Positions 33,975-43,967 of a stretch of DNA of 64,000 nt are shown one piece after another. Below the pieces are notes generated by a model. That model was not told the origin of the DNA. It was given only the letters and a program-made list of their open reading frames with translations, and ran no database searches. Position numbers and translations under genes: made by a program. Every line of letters starts with the position of its first letter. Positions within the stretch are counted from its first letter, which is position 1. Origin of the DNA: Pseudofrankia sp. DC12 (GTDB lineage Bacteria; Actinomycetota; Actinomycetes; Frankiales; Frankiaceae); the NCBI RefSeq assembly GCF_000966285.1, contig NZ_KQ031391.1, positions 4,046,540 to 4,110,539 on the forward strand, read 5' to 3'.

Positions 33975-35597
33975 TTACATTTGGCGGGCCGCGGTCGAGT
34001 CGGAGTCGGGGATCTTGGGGCTGCGGGCGTAGGCCCTGCTCGGCGATCCGAACTGGGTGGTGTCCTGGGTGCTGACGTGGACGCAGCCGTTCGAGGCCGC
34101 GGCGTTGAGCGGGTTCGCGTTGGTCGGCGCGGTGACGGGTCCGGTAGTGGACGCCGTGGGGGTGGCCGACAGGGTGGTCCCGGTCGGCCAGTCCGAGCCG
34201 ATGTTCAGGACCAGCGACGTTGACGTGCTGGTCGCGGACAGGTCACCGGCCGGCAGGCCCAGCGCCGACGCGACGGTTCGGGCCGCGGCTTGCTCATCGG
34301 GTTCGTAGGAGAGGCGGGTGGCCGCGGTCGCCGGGCCGTTGCCGCCGTCGCGCACCAGCGTGTAGCCCCTGGCCTGCAGAGAGGTCGTGATCTTGGAGGC
34401 GCGGCCAGGGTAGCCGCTGCCGTTCTCCACCGTCAGCCGCACCGTGGACGGGGCGACGGTCACCGGCGCCGTCGTGGCCGCCCCCTGAGGGGTCGTGGTC
34501 GCCTGGCCGCCCGACAGTGACTGGTCGTTGTCGATCTCCTGGAAGAGCTCGCGCGCGCCCGGCGCCGGGATGACCCGGGCCGTATCGCTCGGGTCGGGCA
34601 CGTTGGGCATCGTGACGAACGTGATCCGGTTGGTCGGCACGTCGTTGAGCTGACCCGCCAGTGAGACCAGGGGCGACGGGCCGCCGGCCAGGCTGTCATC
34701 GACCGTGAGCGCCTTGGTCGCCGCGTTCGCGAGGCTCAAGAGCGTCACCGGGTTCGACAGGGTGTTCGCGCTTTTCAACTTCTGGATCAGCGCCGAGAGG
34801 AACACGTGCTGGGCGGCCTCCCGGCCGAGGTCGCTGCCGTCGCCGAAGCCGTGCCGGGTGCGCAGGAACTCCAGCGCCGCCAGCCCCTTGAGGGTGTGCG
34901 TGCCCTTCGCCAGCTTCAGCTGGGAGTACGGGTCGTAGACGTTGTTGTCGACGCAGACGCTCACCCCGCCGATCGCGTCGGACATGCTGACGACGCCACC
35001 GAAGTCGACCATCACGAAGTGGTCGATCACGGCGCCGGTCAGCTGGTGCACCGCCGCGACGGTACAGCCCGGGCCGCCCCGGCCCAGGCTGCTGTTGATC
35101 TGTCCCTTGCGGATCTCCGGGTAGACATACCCGCTGGTGGGGTCCTTGCAGGCCGGCAGGTCGGTCACGGTGTCGCGCGGGATGGACATGACCGTGGCGT
35201 TCGTCCGGTTCGCGGACAGGTGCACGAGCATCTCCACGTCGGCGTTCGCGCCGACGGTCGCGTTCGTGCCCGTGCCGCAGGCGCCGCCGTCCGAACCGCC
35301 GATCTGGCAGTCCGTCGCGGACGACCGGGTGTCGGAACCGAGCACCAGGATGTTCATCGGGGTCTTGCCGGCGGCGTCCGGCTTCTCGGTCCCCTGCGGC
35401 CCGAAACCGAGATCAAGCCTGGAGGTGCGGATGTTCCCGGTCAGATAGACCGACGACGCCCAACCACCCACGACGAAGGCGAACAGCGCGAACGACACCA
35501 GGCCGCCGACCGCCTGGACCACGCGGGTCCGCCTCGACGCGCGCCGTGGCGCGAGCAGTCCCGACGGGCCGGGTGGACCAGCACCCATCTCACCCAT
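33975..35597 (-). CDS. LytR-CpsA-Psr (LCP) family glycopolymer ligase
   Basis: LCP enzymes attach wall polymers such as teichoic acid or arabinogalactan to peptidoglycan outside the membrane. An N-terminal membrane helix (VQAVGGLVSFALFAFVVGGW) is followed by the LCP core: MNILVLGSDTR, VMSIPRDTVTDL, KGQINSSLGRGGPGCTVAAV, VDFGGVVSMSDAIGGVSVCV and FLRTRHGFGDGSDLGREAAQ, carrying the Arg/Asp residues that bind the pyrophosphate-lipid. A LytR_C domain follows (VENGSGYPGRASKITTSLQA). The ATG at 35597 gives 540 residues; the frame is open to 35696 but without homology. The C-terminal 50 residues are Ser/Thr/Pro-rich. Confidence 0.9.
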   Translation of the reverse strand: MGEMGAGPPGPSGLLAPRRASRRTRVVQAVGGLVSFALFAFVVGGWASSVYLTGNIRTSRLDLGFGPQGTEKPDAAGKTPMNILVLGSDTRSSATDCQIGGSDGGACGTGTNATVGANADVEMLVHLSANRTNATVMSIPRDTVTDLPACKDPTSGYVYPEIRKGQINSSLGRGGPGCTVAAVHQLTGAVIDHFVMVDFGGVVSMSDAIGGVSVCVDNNVYDPYSQLKLAKGTHTLKGLAALEFLRTRHGFGDGSDLGREAAQHVFLSALIQKLKSANTLSNPVTLLSLANAATKALTVDDSLAGGPSPLVSLAGQLNDVPTNRITFVTMPNVPDPSDTARVIPAPGARELFQEIDNDQSLSGGQATTTPQGAATTAPVTVAPSTVRLTVENGSGYPGRASKITTSLQARGYTLVRDGGNGPATAATRLSYEPDEQAAARTVASALGLPAGDLSATSTSTSLVLNIGSDWPTGTTLSATPTASTTGPVTAPTNANPLNAAASNGCVHVSTQDTTQFGSPSRAYARSPKIPDSDSTAARQM

Positions 35598-36146
35598 TCC
35601 TGCCAATTCTCCCCGCCTGTCTACGCCTCGCCGCAACCCGGGCGGTAACGGTCGTCCAACACACAGAACGATAGATCCAGGATCGTCCAACAACACCGGG
35701 CAGCCGCCCGGCTCGCACCAGCGGGACGGCGTTGGCCGCCCTCGCGCTGACCGCGAGGTCTGCCGGCCGCACCGCCGACCGGCGACGGCCCCCGCAGGCC
35801 CGGGCCTGCGGCCAAGTCCTCGGCCTGGTGACGCTGTCGGATTGTCACGCTGCGCATTCCCTGAGACGACCCAAGGAACCGTGCCGCTGGGAACGGCGCG
35901 AGATAACCGCAGCGCTCCCGGCCGACGGCCGCATGGTGATCGACGGGCCTGCTCTCGATCACCACAACAGAATCCTTACCGCCACCCGTCCAGCTGAGCC
36001 CATACGCGGGCGCCCTCGTGGCGCCCTCGGGAACGTGCGGGCCATCGCTACTGTGCCAGGCTGGATGAGACAATATGGAAAGACCAGTGGCCACCGTCTA
36101 CACGGCAGTAGACCCGCCTGGCTCAAATTGTGGAATCGAGGACACG
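35598..36146. other. Intergenic region between LCP gene and tatA
   Basis: About 550 bases separate these divergent genes. Frames through it are Arg/Pro-rich and look like shadows. I see no RNA gene, repeat or recognisable protein fragment; both promoters must lie here. Confidence 0.5.
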
Positions 36147-36425
36147 ATGGGTGAGTTCGGCCCCTGGCACCTGCTGATTGTCGCAGTGGTGTTCGTACTG
36201 CTGTTCGGCGCCAAGAAACTACCCGAGGCCGCCCGGTCGATCGGCCGCTCGATGCGAATCTTCAAATCGGAGGTCCGCGGCCTGCACGACGACGACGCGC
36301 CGCACGCCACCCCGGCAGCTCCCGCTCCGGTGACCCCGCCCGAGGTGGCGACGAGCACGGGCGTGCCTATCGCTCTCGATACTCCGGCCACGCCGGTTCC
36401 GGCAACCGGGAAGCAGCCCGGCTGA
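36147..36425 (+). CDS. tatA: TatA-type twin-arginine translocase subunit
   Basis: This 92-residue protein has one N-terminal membrane helix ([20 protein letters not shown]), the hinge [20 protein letters not shown] and an amphipathic helix, then an acidic and Pro/Ala-rich tail. It oligomerises to form the pathway for folded Tat substrates. ATG 36147 places the helix at residues 7-21 as expected. No tatB or tatC is adjacent; actinomycetes often have dispersed tat genes. Confidence 0.9.
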   Translation: MGEFGPWHLLIVAVVFVLLFGAKKLPEAARSIGRSMRIFKSEVRGLHDDDAPHATPAAPAPVTPPEVATSTGVPIALDTPATPVPATGKQPG

Positions 36426-36561
36426 GACCCCGACGCTCGACCGGCAGGGATGCGGGCTCACGGCGGACACCGTGAACGTCGGTGCCGACGGCGCGCCGCG
36501 ATGGCACGGGAGGCTAGGAGCGGCCACAGTCACAGGTCGGCGCGTCTCGAAGGATCGCCGT

Positions 36562-36966
36562 TCAGCGTTCGAGTCCGGTGACCTTGTGCGCGTAGCCGGT
36601 CGGTACGGACCGCGCGGCCGGGTGTGCCTGGCCGGCCGGCCCGACGGCAAACGCCCGCAGCAGGTTGGTCGTCACCTGGCTGGTGAACGCCTGGACCCGC
36701 GGCCCGCTCGCGCCGGCTCGCGCATCGCCCGTGAGTAGTACTCGTCGTGGCCCAGGGAGATCACCGCGCGGGCTCCGTCGAGCAGCTGCGGGTCCGCGTC
36801 CAGGTCGACGTCGGTCGCGTAGCCCAGTGGCAGGCCGAGCCGCTCGGCGAGCGCGACGGGCGGCTCCTCGTTGCCGGTGAAGTCGGCGGCGCCGTCGCCG
36901 AGGTCGTAGGGCCGGTCGAACGACACGAGGGGACGACGTGAAGATCACCCGGTGGCCGTGTGCCCC
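36562..36966 (-). pseudogene. Degraded fragment, N,N-dimethylformamidase-like C-terminus
   Basis: The frame at 36672-36926 reads SFDRPYDLGDGAADFTGNEE and then LGLPLGYATDVDLDADP with AVISLGHDEYYSRAMRE, a block I associate with the C-terminal domain of N,N-dimethylformamidase-like/DUF6605 proteins. It is then lost, while another frame continues with VQAFTSQVTTNLLRAFAVGP to a stop at 36562. Similarity before 36926 also lies in a different frame (VGVYAGAHGHRVIFTSSP). At least two frameshifts and missing ends make this a relic. Family identity is moderate. Confidence 0.5.
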
Positions 36967-37178
36967 AGCGTAGACCCCGACGGGTGGCGAGAAGCGTTCG
37001 AGGCCTTCACCGGCCGGCTCGATCCTGGATCGCTTTTGTCGGCGGTCCGGGAGCGGTCGCCGAGCGAGCCTTTCACCACCCGCCGATGCACGAGTCGTGC
37101 GTGGAGGCATCCACGCGGCTCTGCCCCCGACCTGCCTGCCGGTTGTGGAGGAAACCTGGACGCTCCCTGTCCGGGCGT

Positions 37179-38198
37179 CTACGGGCGCTGGTCGGGGTCA
37201 CCGGGCCTGGCTGGCGGTTCGCTGGGTGATGTGGCGGGGTGCGTGGTGGCGCCCGCCGCTGCGTCGAGCAGGAGCGCGAGTGTGAGGATGAGGGCGACCG
37301 CGAGCGCGGCGCCGGCGAGCACGTCGGTTGCGTAGTGGTAGTGCAGGGCGATCAGGCCGAGGGGTAGGGCGCTGGCGAGGATGGCCGCGAACGTTGCCAG
37401 TAGTAGCCGTAGCGTCCGCGGTAGTCCGGCGAAGGTGCCGCCGGGTAGCAGGAAGAGGGTGATGGTGACGGCGAGGGCGACGGCCCCGGTGGTGTGGCCG
37501 CTGGGGAATGCCAACCCACCGCCCTTGTGTCGGCCGATCAGCGGCTTGAGTACGTACTCGGTCAGTGCCCCGGCCAGTGTCGGGCCGGCTGCGGCGAGGG
37601 TCGCGGCCCGCATCCGGCGTAGCGTCAGACAGCCAAGGGCGAGCAGCGTGCACAACACGGTGACGCCGGTCGGGCTGCCGAGTTCGACCAGACGGCTCAA
37701 CACGGGCCGCGACGGCAGCAGGCGGTAGGCGACGGGGCTGTCGATGCGCTGGTCGACCTTCAGTGGGCCGTGGCTGCCCGCGACCCGGCTGGCGAGGACG
37801 CCGACGGTCGTCAGGCTCGGCAGGATGACCAGCCAACAGAACGGGCGTACGACCGGCGGGACGAGCCCGCCAGGGTCCTCGGCACGGTTGGCGCCCTTGA
37901 CGGGCGCCCGATCGTGCAGTGCGAAGGCGCAGAGCAGCAGCAGGTCGACGCCGAGCGCCGCCGTGGCGGCGAGCACGGTGGCGCCGACATCGGGAAACTC
38001 GGGGGTGTTCAACACACCGGGGTTGAGCGCCAGCCGCGGCGCGAGCGAGCCTACGGCCACGAACAGCGCGAACCCGACAACCGCGAACAGGGTGATCCGT
38101 CGCGGATGGGCGCCGGCATATCGGCTGAACGCCGTACCTGGCCGGTGCCGCGTCAGCCGGTCGTGGCCTGGGACATCTCGGTGCGGATCCGTCCACAT
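37179..38198 (-). CDS. PAP2-type phosphatase-like membrane protein
   Basis: This 339-residue protein has six or more membrane helices. The PAP2 core is recognisable: KPLIGRHKGGGLAFPSGHTT, then LPLGLIALHYHYATDVLAGA. Motif 2 (PSGH) and the His/Asp of motif 3 are intact, but motif 1 lacks the usual RP and the SR of motif 3 is replaced by hydrophobic residues. It may hydrolyse lipid-linked phosphates such as undecaprenyl diphosphate or phosphatidate, with altered activity. ATG 38198 lies close to an unusual direct repeat. The N-terminal ~30 residues are cytoplasmic and Arg/His-rich. Confidence 0.78.
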   Translation of the reverse strand: MWTDPHRDVPGHDRLTRHRPGTAFSRYAGAHPRRITLFAVVGFALFVAVGSLAPRLALNPGVLNTPEFPDVGATVLAATAALGVDLLLLCAFALHDRAPVKGANRAEDPGGLVPPVVRPFCWLVILPSLTTVGVLASRVAGSHGPLKVDQRIDSPVAYRLLPSRPVLSRLVELGSPTGVTVLCTLLALGCLTLRRMRAATLAAAGPTLAGALTEYVLKPLIGRHKGGGLAFPSGHTTGAVALAVTITLFLLPGGTFAGLPRTLRLLLATFAAILASALPLGLIALHYHYATDVLAGAALAVALILTLALLLDAAAGATTHPATSPSEPPARPGDPDQRP

Positions 38199-38625
38199 AT
38201 CTACTACATGCTACTACAGATGCTCGGGCTCACAGGCCAGGGCTCGCAGCGTCGCGGGCATCACGCGGGCCGGTCGCCTCCCACCGTGCGGGCCGGACAC
38301 ATGACAGTTACGTGAGAGTATAGTTCGCAAGCCCCCGGATCGAGCGCGAGGCCACACCGCGACACGGAATGACCGTGCAACCGACGGTGGCAAACGTCCC
38401 GCGCAGATCTGACGCGCCGACGGTTTGGTGTGGTTGCGGGCGCGCGGCGCCAGCCCTTTGCCCGCCCATCTCCGCGCCGCGCGCGGGCCTGCTCCTGGCA
38501 TTGGCGAGCCTGCCTGCGTCGAGTCGGGCACCAACATCCCCAGGCCCGACCGACATACAGTGCCAACGACAACCCACTAAATCTGACGGATGGGTCCAGC
38601 CGCACAGGAGCGAAGGGGCCACAAG
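38199..38625. promoter_or_regulatory. Divergent promoter region with CTACTACA direct repeat
   Basis: CTACTACA occurs at 38201-38208 and again at 38211-38218, a 10-base period immediately upstream of the PAP2-like gene. This could be a regulator site or part of its promoter. The rest of this 427-base gap to merR holds no gene I can support. Confidence 0.4.
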
Positions 38626-39072
38626 ATGGAAGACGTGGCACCGGCGGGGCTGCTCCAGATCGGGGCACTGGCCGAACGGGTCCACCTGTCGCTGCGCACC
38701 GCCCGCTACTACGAGCAGGTCGGCGTCTTCGAACCAGCCGGCCGCACAGCGGCGGGCTACCACCTCTACGACGCCAAAGCGGTCGAACGCCTCCTGCTGA
38801 TCAAGAAAATGAAGCCGCTGGGATTCTCTTTGGAAGACGTGCGCGCACTACTCACCCTGCGCGACGAACTGTCCGACGACCGGCTCCCGGACGACAGACG
38901 CGAAGAACTGCGCGGCCAACTACGGACCTGGATCGTCGTGGCCGAGGAGAACCTGGCGACCTTACGCGAGCAGGTAACCGCGGCCGAGTACCTCGTCGCA
39001 CGTCTGCGCTCCGACCCAGCCGCCACAGCGCAGACCACCGCCGCCCGCCCCACGGCAAGGATCAATCCCTGA
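38626..39072 (+). CDS. MerR-family transcriptional regulator
   Basis: This 148-residue regulator has the MerR winged-helix N-terminus: LLQIGALAERVHLSLRTARY YEQVGVF in two adjoining parts, then GYHLYDAKAVERLLLIKKMK and PLGFSLEDVRALLTL, then a coiled-coil (about 95-130) for dimerisation. There are no cysteines in the C-terminal region, so metal sensing of the MerR/ZntR type is unlikely; the ligand is unknown. The start ATG 38626 follows aggagcgaagggg. No partner gene is adjacent on the same strand. The 464 bases after it (39073-39536), before the convergent nhaA, show no supportable gene. Confidence 0.85.
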   Translation: MEDVAPAGLLQIGALAERVHLSLRTARYYEQVGVFEPAGRTAAGYHLYDAKAVERLLLIKKMKPLGFSLEDVRALLTLRDELSDDRLPDDRREELRGQLRTWIVVAEENLATLREQVTAAEYLVARLRSDPAATAQTTAARPTARINP

Positions 39073-39536
39073 CCGAACGGCGGATCTTCCGGCGCTACGC
39101 CGGCAGGTGGACGGCCAGCACAGCACCGGGATCGTCGGCATCATCTAATGCTGACCTCAGGTACCCGGGATTCCGTCATCACAGCGTCTCCGTCTGTCAC
39201 ACATCCGTCTGTCGAACACCAGGCCCGGTCATGGGCACCCCGATCCGCGATCCACCACCAGGCAGACCCGAGACCCCTACCCGCGCCGGACCCTCCGGGG
39301 CGTGGAGGGCCGAGGCCACGTCACCTCGGAGCGCGCCGGCCCTACCGTCGCGTAAGTGTGCGGTCGCGAGGTGGGCGCGGATGTGGCCCCCGCGCCGGCG
39401 CGGCCTCAGCAACGATGTCGCGCTGGTGGCCGCCCCGCCCGACGACCTGGGCTCCGAGCAGCCCGTCCGCTGGGGGTGTCGCCGGCGACGGGGATCGCGA
39501 TCGGCTCGGCGCCCGGGGAACAGGCCGTTTCGTCAG

Positions 39537-40856
39537 TCAGCTGCCGGCGCGGCCAGGTCCTGGTCGAGGTCCGGGATGGTGTCGTCGTCGCGGTCGGCGT
39601 AGCAGGACGGCGGCGAGCAGGGCGGCGAGCAGTGAGCTGGCCAGGATGGCGATCTTGGTGTGGTTGTCTCGTTCGCTGCCGGTGCCGAAGGCGAGCTCGC
39701 CGATGAGTAGGGAGACGGTGAAGCCGATGCCGGCGAGGACCGCGAGCCCGAGGATGTCGATCCAGGCGAGGCCGTCGGCGAGGGTGGCGCGGGTGAAGCG
39801 GGCTACCAGGTAGCTGGCGGCGATGATCCCGAGCGGTTTGCCGATGACGAGGCCGATCATGACGCCGAGGGCGGCCGGGTCGCCCAGGGCGTTGGCGAGA
39901 CCGTACAGGCCGCCGAGGGTGACGCCGGCGGAGAAGAGCGCGAAGATCGGCACGGCTATCCCCGCGGAGATGGGCCGCCAGCGGTGCTCGAAGTGTTCGG
40001 CGAGCCCGGGGCCCGCGTCCTGGCCGCCGGCCTGGTCGCTGCGGAGGACGGGCACGGCAAGGCCGAGTAGGACTCCTGCGACGGTGGCGTGGATGCCGGA
40101 GGCGTGGATCAGCGTCCAGGTGGCGGTGGCCAGGGGCAGCAGTAGCCACCCCGATTGCACCCGGTGTTGCACCAGCAAGGTGAACAGCGCCAGCGGTACC
40201 AGTGCGCCCAGCGCCGGGAGGACCGCCAGGTGGTGGGTGTAGAAGATGGCGATGATGGCGATGGCGAGCAGGTCGTCGACGACCGCGAGGGTGAGCAGGA
40301 AGGTCCGCAGTGCCGACGGCAGGTGGCGGCCGATGACCGCGAGCACGGCCAGGGCGAAGGCGATGTCGGTGGCGGTCGGGATCGCCCAGCCCTGTGAGGC
40401 GTCGCCGCCGAGGTTGACCAGTGTGTAGAGGATGGCGGGGACGGCGACGCCGCCGGCCGCGGCGACGACGGGGACCGCGGCGCGGCGCGGGTCGCGGAGG
40501 TCACCAGCGACGAACTCGCGTTTGAGTTCCAGTCCGGCGACGAAGAAGAAGATCGCTAGCAGGCCGTCGGCTGTCCACTGGGCGAGGGTCAGGTCCAGGT
40601 GTAGCCAGGGTGGGCCGAGCTGGTAGGACAGCATCGCCTGGTAGGAGTGTGACCAGGGCGAGTTCGCCCAGCCGAGCGCGACGATGGTGGCGGCGAGCAG
40701 GAGGGCGCCGCCGATGGTCTCCTTGCGCAGGATGGCCGCGATCCGGCGGGTTTCGGGCCAGGATCTGCGGGCGAACATGGGGGGCGGGGTCTGGCTCACG
40801 GCGGCGCTCCTGGTCAAGGGGTCAGCGGACACGCTGCCGACCAGACTTCCCGGCAT
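39537..40856 (-). CDS. nhaA: NhaA-type Na+/H+ antiporter
   Basis: This inner-membrane antiporter expels Na+ or Li+ in exchange for protons. The essential aspartate pair is present in [20 protein letters not shown]. Other family blocks are [58 protein letters not shown] and the [15 protein letters not shown] near the C-terminus. Length 439 residues fits; the last 25 are basic and Pro-rich. The ATG at 40856 is the longest choice; an alternative start about 20-27 residues in is possible. It is divergent from the fluoride-channel cluster. Confidence 0.93.
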   Translation of the reverse strand: MPGSLVGSVSADPLTRSAAVSQTPPPMFARRSWPETRRIAAILRKETIGGALLLAATIVALGWANSPWSHSYQAMLSYQLGPPWLHLDLTLAQWTADGLLAIFFFVAGLELKREFVAGDLRDPRRAAVPVVAAAGGVAVPAILYTLVNLGGDASQGWAIPTATDIAFALAVLAVIGRHLPSALRTFLLTLAVVDDLLAIAIIAIFYTHHLAVLPALGALVPLALFTLLVQHRVQSGWLLLPLATATWTLIHASGIHATVAGVLLGLAVPVLRSDQAGGQDAGPGLAEHFEHRWRPISAGIAVPIFALFSAGVTLGGLYGLANALGDPAALGVMIGLVIGKPLGIIAASYLVARFTRATLADGLAWIDILGLAVLAGIGFTVSLLIGELAFGTGSERDNHTKIAILASSLLAALLAAVLLRRPRRRHHPGPRPGPGRAGS

Positions 40857-41248
40857 ACCGATGCCTTCTACCGTAGTGAAGCGAGGGTGCGGTGCGGGCC
40901 GCCGCAGTCACGGTGGCGCTGACAGCCGGGATGGCGAGGATCTCCGCCGCGAGGCTGCGTGTTCCCAACCGGAAGGTGCGGTTGGCGGTGAGGACCGATG
41001 GTGAAGCCGGGCGCTGTCTTACGGTTCGCCTGGATGCGGGGGTCTTGTGAGGGGTGTTTGCGGCAGCGCGGGTGGCGGACGCGGTATCTTGACGAAGGCC
41101 GGTGGCTGTTGGCCGCCGCGCGGCGGTGGGGCTCGCCGTACCCGAACCGCGGCACTCGGTCGAAGGTGCGACGAGGTGCCGCCAACAGTCCCTACTTGTG
41201 CCAGGTCGTGCCCGGCTGCCCGGGTGCCGCGCAGGTAGGGAGGTCGGT
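40857..41248. other. Gap between nhaA and crcB
   Basis: This 392-base divergent region holds frames that are open on both strands but lack recognisable domains. I looked for the GAUG-x-x-CC pattern of a fluoride riboswitch before crcB and did not find a convincing one. A good ribosome site (gggagg) is at its right end for crcB. Confidence 0.45.
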
Positions 41249-41734
41249 GTGGACGGCTCTTCGTCGCGGGAGGCCGTGAGGCCCTCGGATCCGGATGTGG
41301 ATCTGCATGTTCCGGCGCAGCGTCGGGAACTGCACCGCAGGCCCATGCTGCTGCTGGCGGTGATCGCGGCCGGCGGCGCGATCGGGGCGTGCGTCCGTTA
41401 TGGCGCGTCGCTGGCTTGGCCTACCACGGCTGGTGGGTTCCCGTGGGCCACGCTGGTGGTGAACACGGTGGGCTGCGCGGCGATCGGGCTGCTGATGGTG
41501 GTGATCGCCGAGGTGCGGGTGGTGCATCCGCTGGTCCGGCCGTTCCTCGGCACCGGGGTGCTGGGCGGGTTCACCACGTTCTCCACGTACGCGGTCGACG
41601 CGGAACGGCTGCTCGACGGCGGGCGGCCCGGCCTCGCTGTGGGATATCTGGCGCTGACCGTGGTGCTGGCGCTGGGTGCGGTATGGCTGTCGGCGGTGGC
41701 GACCCGCCGGCTGATCGTGAGGCGGGCGGGATGA
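41249..41734 (+). CDS. crcB: CrcB/Fluc fluoride channel, copy 1
   Basis: This small four-helix membrane protein of 161 residues forms dual-topology fluoride channels. Diagnostic are [34 protein letters not shown] (with the polar Asn), and [20 protein letters not shown]. Compared with typical Fluc it has a 35-residue hydrophilic N-terminal extension. GTG 41249 follows agggagg. Its stop TGA overlaps the DUF190 ATG by four bases. As in other Gram-positives, two adjacent crcB genes probably give a heterodimer of opposite-facing subunits. Confidence 0.93.
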   Translation: MDGSSSREAVRPSDPDVDLHVPAQRRELHRRPMLLLAVIAAGGAIGACVRYGASLAWPTTAGGFPWATLVVNTVGCAAIGLLMVVIAEVRVVHPLVRPFLGTGVLGGFTTFSTYAVDAERLLDGGRPGLAVGYLALTVVLALGAVWLSAVATRRLIVRRAG

Positions 41735-42075
41735 GGCTGACGGGCCGGGCGCTGCGGCTGACGGTGTTCATCGGGGAGAGCGACCAGTGGCACCACCGGC
41801 CGCTGACCAGCGAGATCGTGCACCGGGCGCACCGTGCCGGGCTGGCTGGCGCGAGTGTCTTTCATGGGGTGGAGGGGTTCGGGGCGTCCTCGATCGTGCA
41901 CACCACCCGGTTGCTGTCGCTGAGCCAGGACCTGCCGGCCGCGGTCGTCATCGTCGACGACGAGCCGCGCATCCGCGCATTCCTGCCGCAGCTCGACGAG
42001 CTCGTGACCGAAGGACTGGTCATCCTCGACGAGGTCGAAGTGATCCGCTACGTCGGCCGCCAGGCGGGCCGGTGA
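41731..42075 (+). CDS. DUF190 (PII-like) protein
   Basis: This 114-residue cytoplasmic protein of the DUF190 family is PII-like in fold: [20 protein letters not shown], then [19 protein letters not shown], then [20 protein letters not shown]. It sits between two crcB genes with overlaps at both ends (ATGA at the start, GTGA at the stop), an arrangement seen in several actinomycetes. It may regulate the fluoride channel or sense a nucleotide; this is inference from context. Confidence 0.9.
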   Translation: MRLTGRALRLTVFIGESDQWHHRPLTSEIVHRAHRAGLAGASVFHGVEGFGASSIVHTTRLLSLSQDLPAAVVIVDDEPRIRAFLPQLDELVTEGLVILDEVEVIRYVGRQAGR

Positions 42076-42446
42076 GCTGGCTGCTGGTGATCGTCGGGGC
42101 GGCGGTCGGGGCGCCGCTGCGCTATCTGACCGACCGGGCGGTGCAGGCCCGCCACGACACGGTCTTTCCCTGGGGCACGTTCACGGTGAACGTCGCGGCC
42201 AGTCTGGTGCTCGGCCTGCTCACCGGCGCGGTGACGGCGGGGGCGGCGTCCTCGCGGCTGGCGCTGCTGGTCGGGACGGGGCTGTGCGGGGCGTTGAGCA
42301 CCTACTCGACGTTCTCCTACGAGACGCTGCGGCTGGTCGAGGACGGCTCCCGGCTGCTCGCCGCCGCCAACGCGCTCGGCAGTGTGCTGGCCGCGTTCGG
42401 CGCCGCCGTTCTCGGCGTGGCCGTGGCGCGGGCGGTGTGGGGATGA
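42072..42446 (+). CDS. crcB: CrcB/Fluc fluoride channel, copy 2
   Basis: This is the second fluoride-channel subunit, 124 residues: [20 protein letters not shown], then [20 protein letters not shown] and [20 protein letters not shown]. The GTG at 42072 overlaps the DUF190 stop, and its stop overlaps the ATG of a broken MFS gene. The N-terminus lacks the extension of copy 1, and the basic residues are distributed differently, as expected for partners of opposite topology. Confidence 0.93.
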   Translation: MSWLLVIVGAAVGAPLRYLTDRAVQARHDTVFPWGTFTVNVAASLVLGLLTGAVTAGAASSRLALLVGTGLCGALSTYSTFSYETLRLVEDGSRLLAAANALGSVLAAFGAAVLGVAVARAVWG

Positions 42447-43010
42447 CCCCGCCGGCGCAGGACCAGCAGCCCGCGCCCGCCGCCGCGGCTGGGCGGCTGC
42501 GGCCGTGGCGGTTCGTGCTGGTCTTCGGCGTGGTCAGCCTGCTGGCCGACTTTGTCTATGAAGGGGCCCGGTCGGTCACCGGGCCGCTGCTGGCCTCGCT
42601 CGGAGCCCGGCCAAGGACGCGCTGCTCTCCCACGCGACCGCCGCCACCGGGCGCGGCCGTGGGTTCGCCGTCCACGAGGCGCTCGACCAGCCTGGCGCGG
42701 TGGCCGGACCGCTGCTCGTCGCCGGTGTGCTCGCCACCGGCGCCGGATACGGGCCGGCGCTCGCCATGCTGGCCGTACCTGGCCTGGGTGCGCTGGTGGT
42801 GCTGGTCTGGCTGCGGGCCCGCGTGCCCGACCCCGCCGGCTACGGGCCGGCGGCCGTGCCCGCCCCCCGTACAGACCCGGACCCGGCCAACGTGTCCCGC
42901 ACCCCGCTTCCCCGCGCCTTCTGGGTGTACGCGGCGTCGGGCGGGTGGGACGGGGACGCGGCGGTATCGGGTGGCGTGTCGCGGCCGGGAGCCTGTGGCT
43001 GTTCTGCTAA
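42443..43010 (+). pseudogene. Broken MFS transporter gene
   Basis: From an ATG overlapping the crcB stop, the frame reads RPWRFVLVFGVVSLLADFVY and EGARSVTGPLLASLGA, a normal N-terminus of an MFS family. At about 42605 sequence jumps to another frame with KDALLSHATAATGRGRGFAV and HEALDQPGAVAGPLLVAGVL, which belongs ~80 residues further on. Similarity then ends near PRAFWVYAASGG. The gene has an internal deletion, a frameshift and no C-terminal half. The following 290 bases to marR hold no supportable gene. Confidence 0.72.
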
Positions 43011-43297
43011 GGGCGGTGGGCTGGGCGTGGCCGCTGTGCCGTGCCGTGGCCGCGGCGAACGGGTCCGGCGGATGCGTTGGCCGGGCGGTGACACCCGTCC
43101 TGTGTGGCCGGCGGCCGGGCGTGGGCTGGTAGGGGAGGCCAGACATACGTCGCGGGTACCTGGCGGCTTCGCGGCGAACCGCGCTGACCGTCGGGATCCA
43201 GGTGCGGCGCAGATCGGTGGCTGGACGTCGCGGGGCTCGCCGATCGGCGATCGATCCGCCCGACCGCGAGCTGGCTATTCCCAGTTATCCTGCCGGA

Positions 43298-43825
43298 ATG
43301 GTGCAGCCCAAGCGAGACTGGGACACGCGGCGGTTGACGGAGATCGTCATGCGTCTGCGACGGGCGCTGCGTACCAGTATCCGCAGCGACTATCCGTGGG
43401 AGATGCTTCCCATGGCCCAGGTCGAGCTGCTGCAGTGCCTGCGGGAGCGCGACGGTGCGCGGGTGGGGGAGCTGGCCGCGCTGCTGCGGCTTGCGCCAAA
43501 CACGGTGAGCACCCTGATCCAACAGCTGTCCGATGCGGATCTTCTGCGGAGAAGCATCGATCCGACCGACCGGCGGGCCGCCCGGGTCTCGTTGACCGAA
43601 ACAGGCACCGAGCATCTGCTGGGCTGGCAGGAGGCCCACGAACGCCGCCTCGGCGAGGCCCTGAACCGCCTGGACGTTGAGGACCAAGACGTCATCGTCA
43701 AAGCCCTGCCCGCCTTGTCCCGCCTCGTTGACCAACTCGCCGATCGCCGCGCCACCGAGCCCGACACGTCCGCCGACGCCGTACTGCCAGTTGCTGGAAC
43801 GGGCGGGCCGAGTGGTGCCCAGTGA
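43298..43825 (+). CDS. MarR-family regulator
   Basis: This winged-helix regulator of 175 residues reads MAQVELLQCLRERDGARVGE, then LAALLRLAPNTVSTLIQQLS (recognition helix), then the wing RSIDPTDRRAARVSLTETG. The C-terminal ~45 residues extend the dimerisation helix. ATG 43298 follows tgccgga. No adjacent same-strand target is intact, since the upstream MFS gene is broken; it may control itself or distant genes. It converges on lgt. Confidence 0.85.
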   Translation: MVQPKRDWDTRRLTEIVMRLRRALRTSIRSDYPWEMLPMAQVELLQCLRERDGARVGELAALLRLAPNTVSTLIQQLSDADLLRRSIDPTDRRAARVSLTETGTEHLLGWQEAHERRLGEALNRLDVEDQDVIVKALPALSRLVDQLADRRATEPDTSADAVLPVAGTGGPSGAQ

Positions 43826-43967
43826 GTGCCTGCTCCAACTTGGGCGCTGGGTGTACCGGTAGGGCCCAGCCTGACGCGGCGTGAACGGGCCGCCGGCGCG
43901 CCCGTGTCCGTGCGTGTACAGGCGGTTGCGGCGTCCTCGGCGGCGGCGGGTGGTGTGGCGTGGGTCG

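Noticed and set aside
40857..41248. Fluoride riboswitch before crcB or nhaA
   Set aside because: I searched both strands for the paired GAUG-containing core. The few gatg occurrences lie far from crcB and lack the companion pseudoknot and second GAUG.
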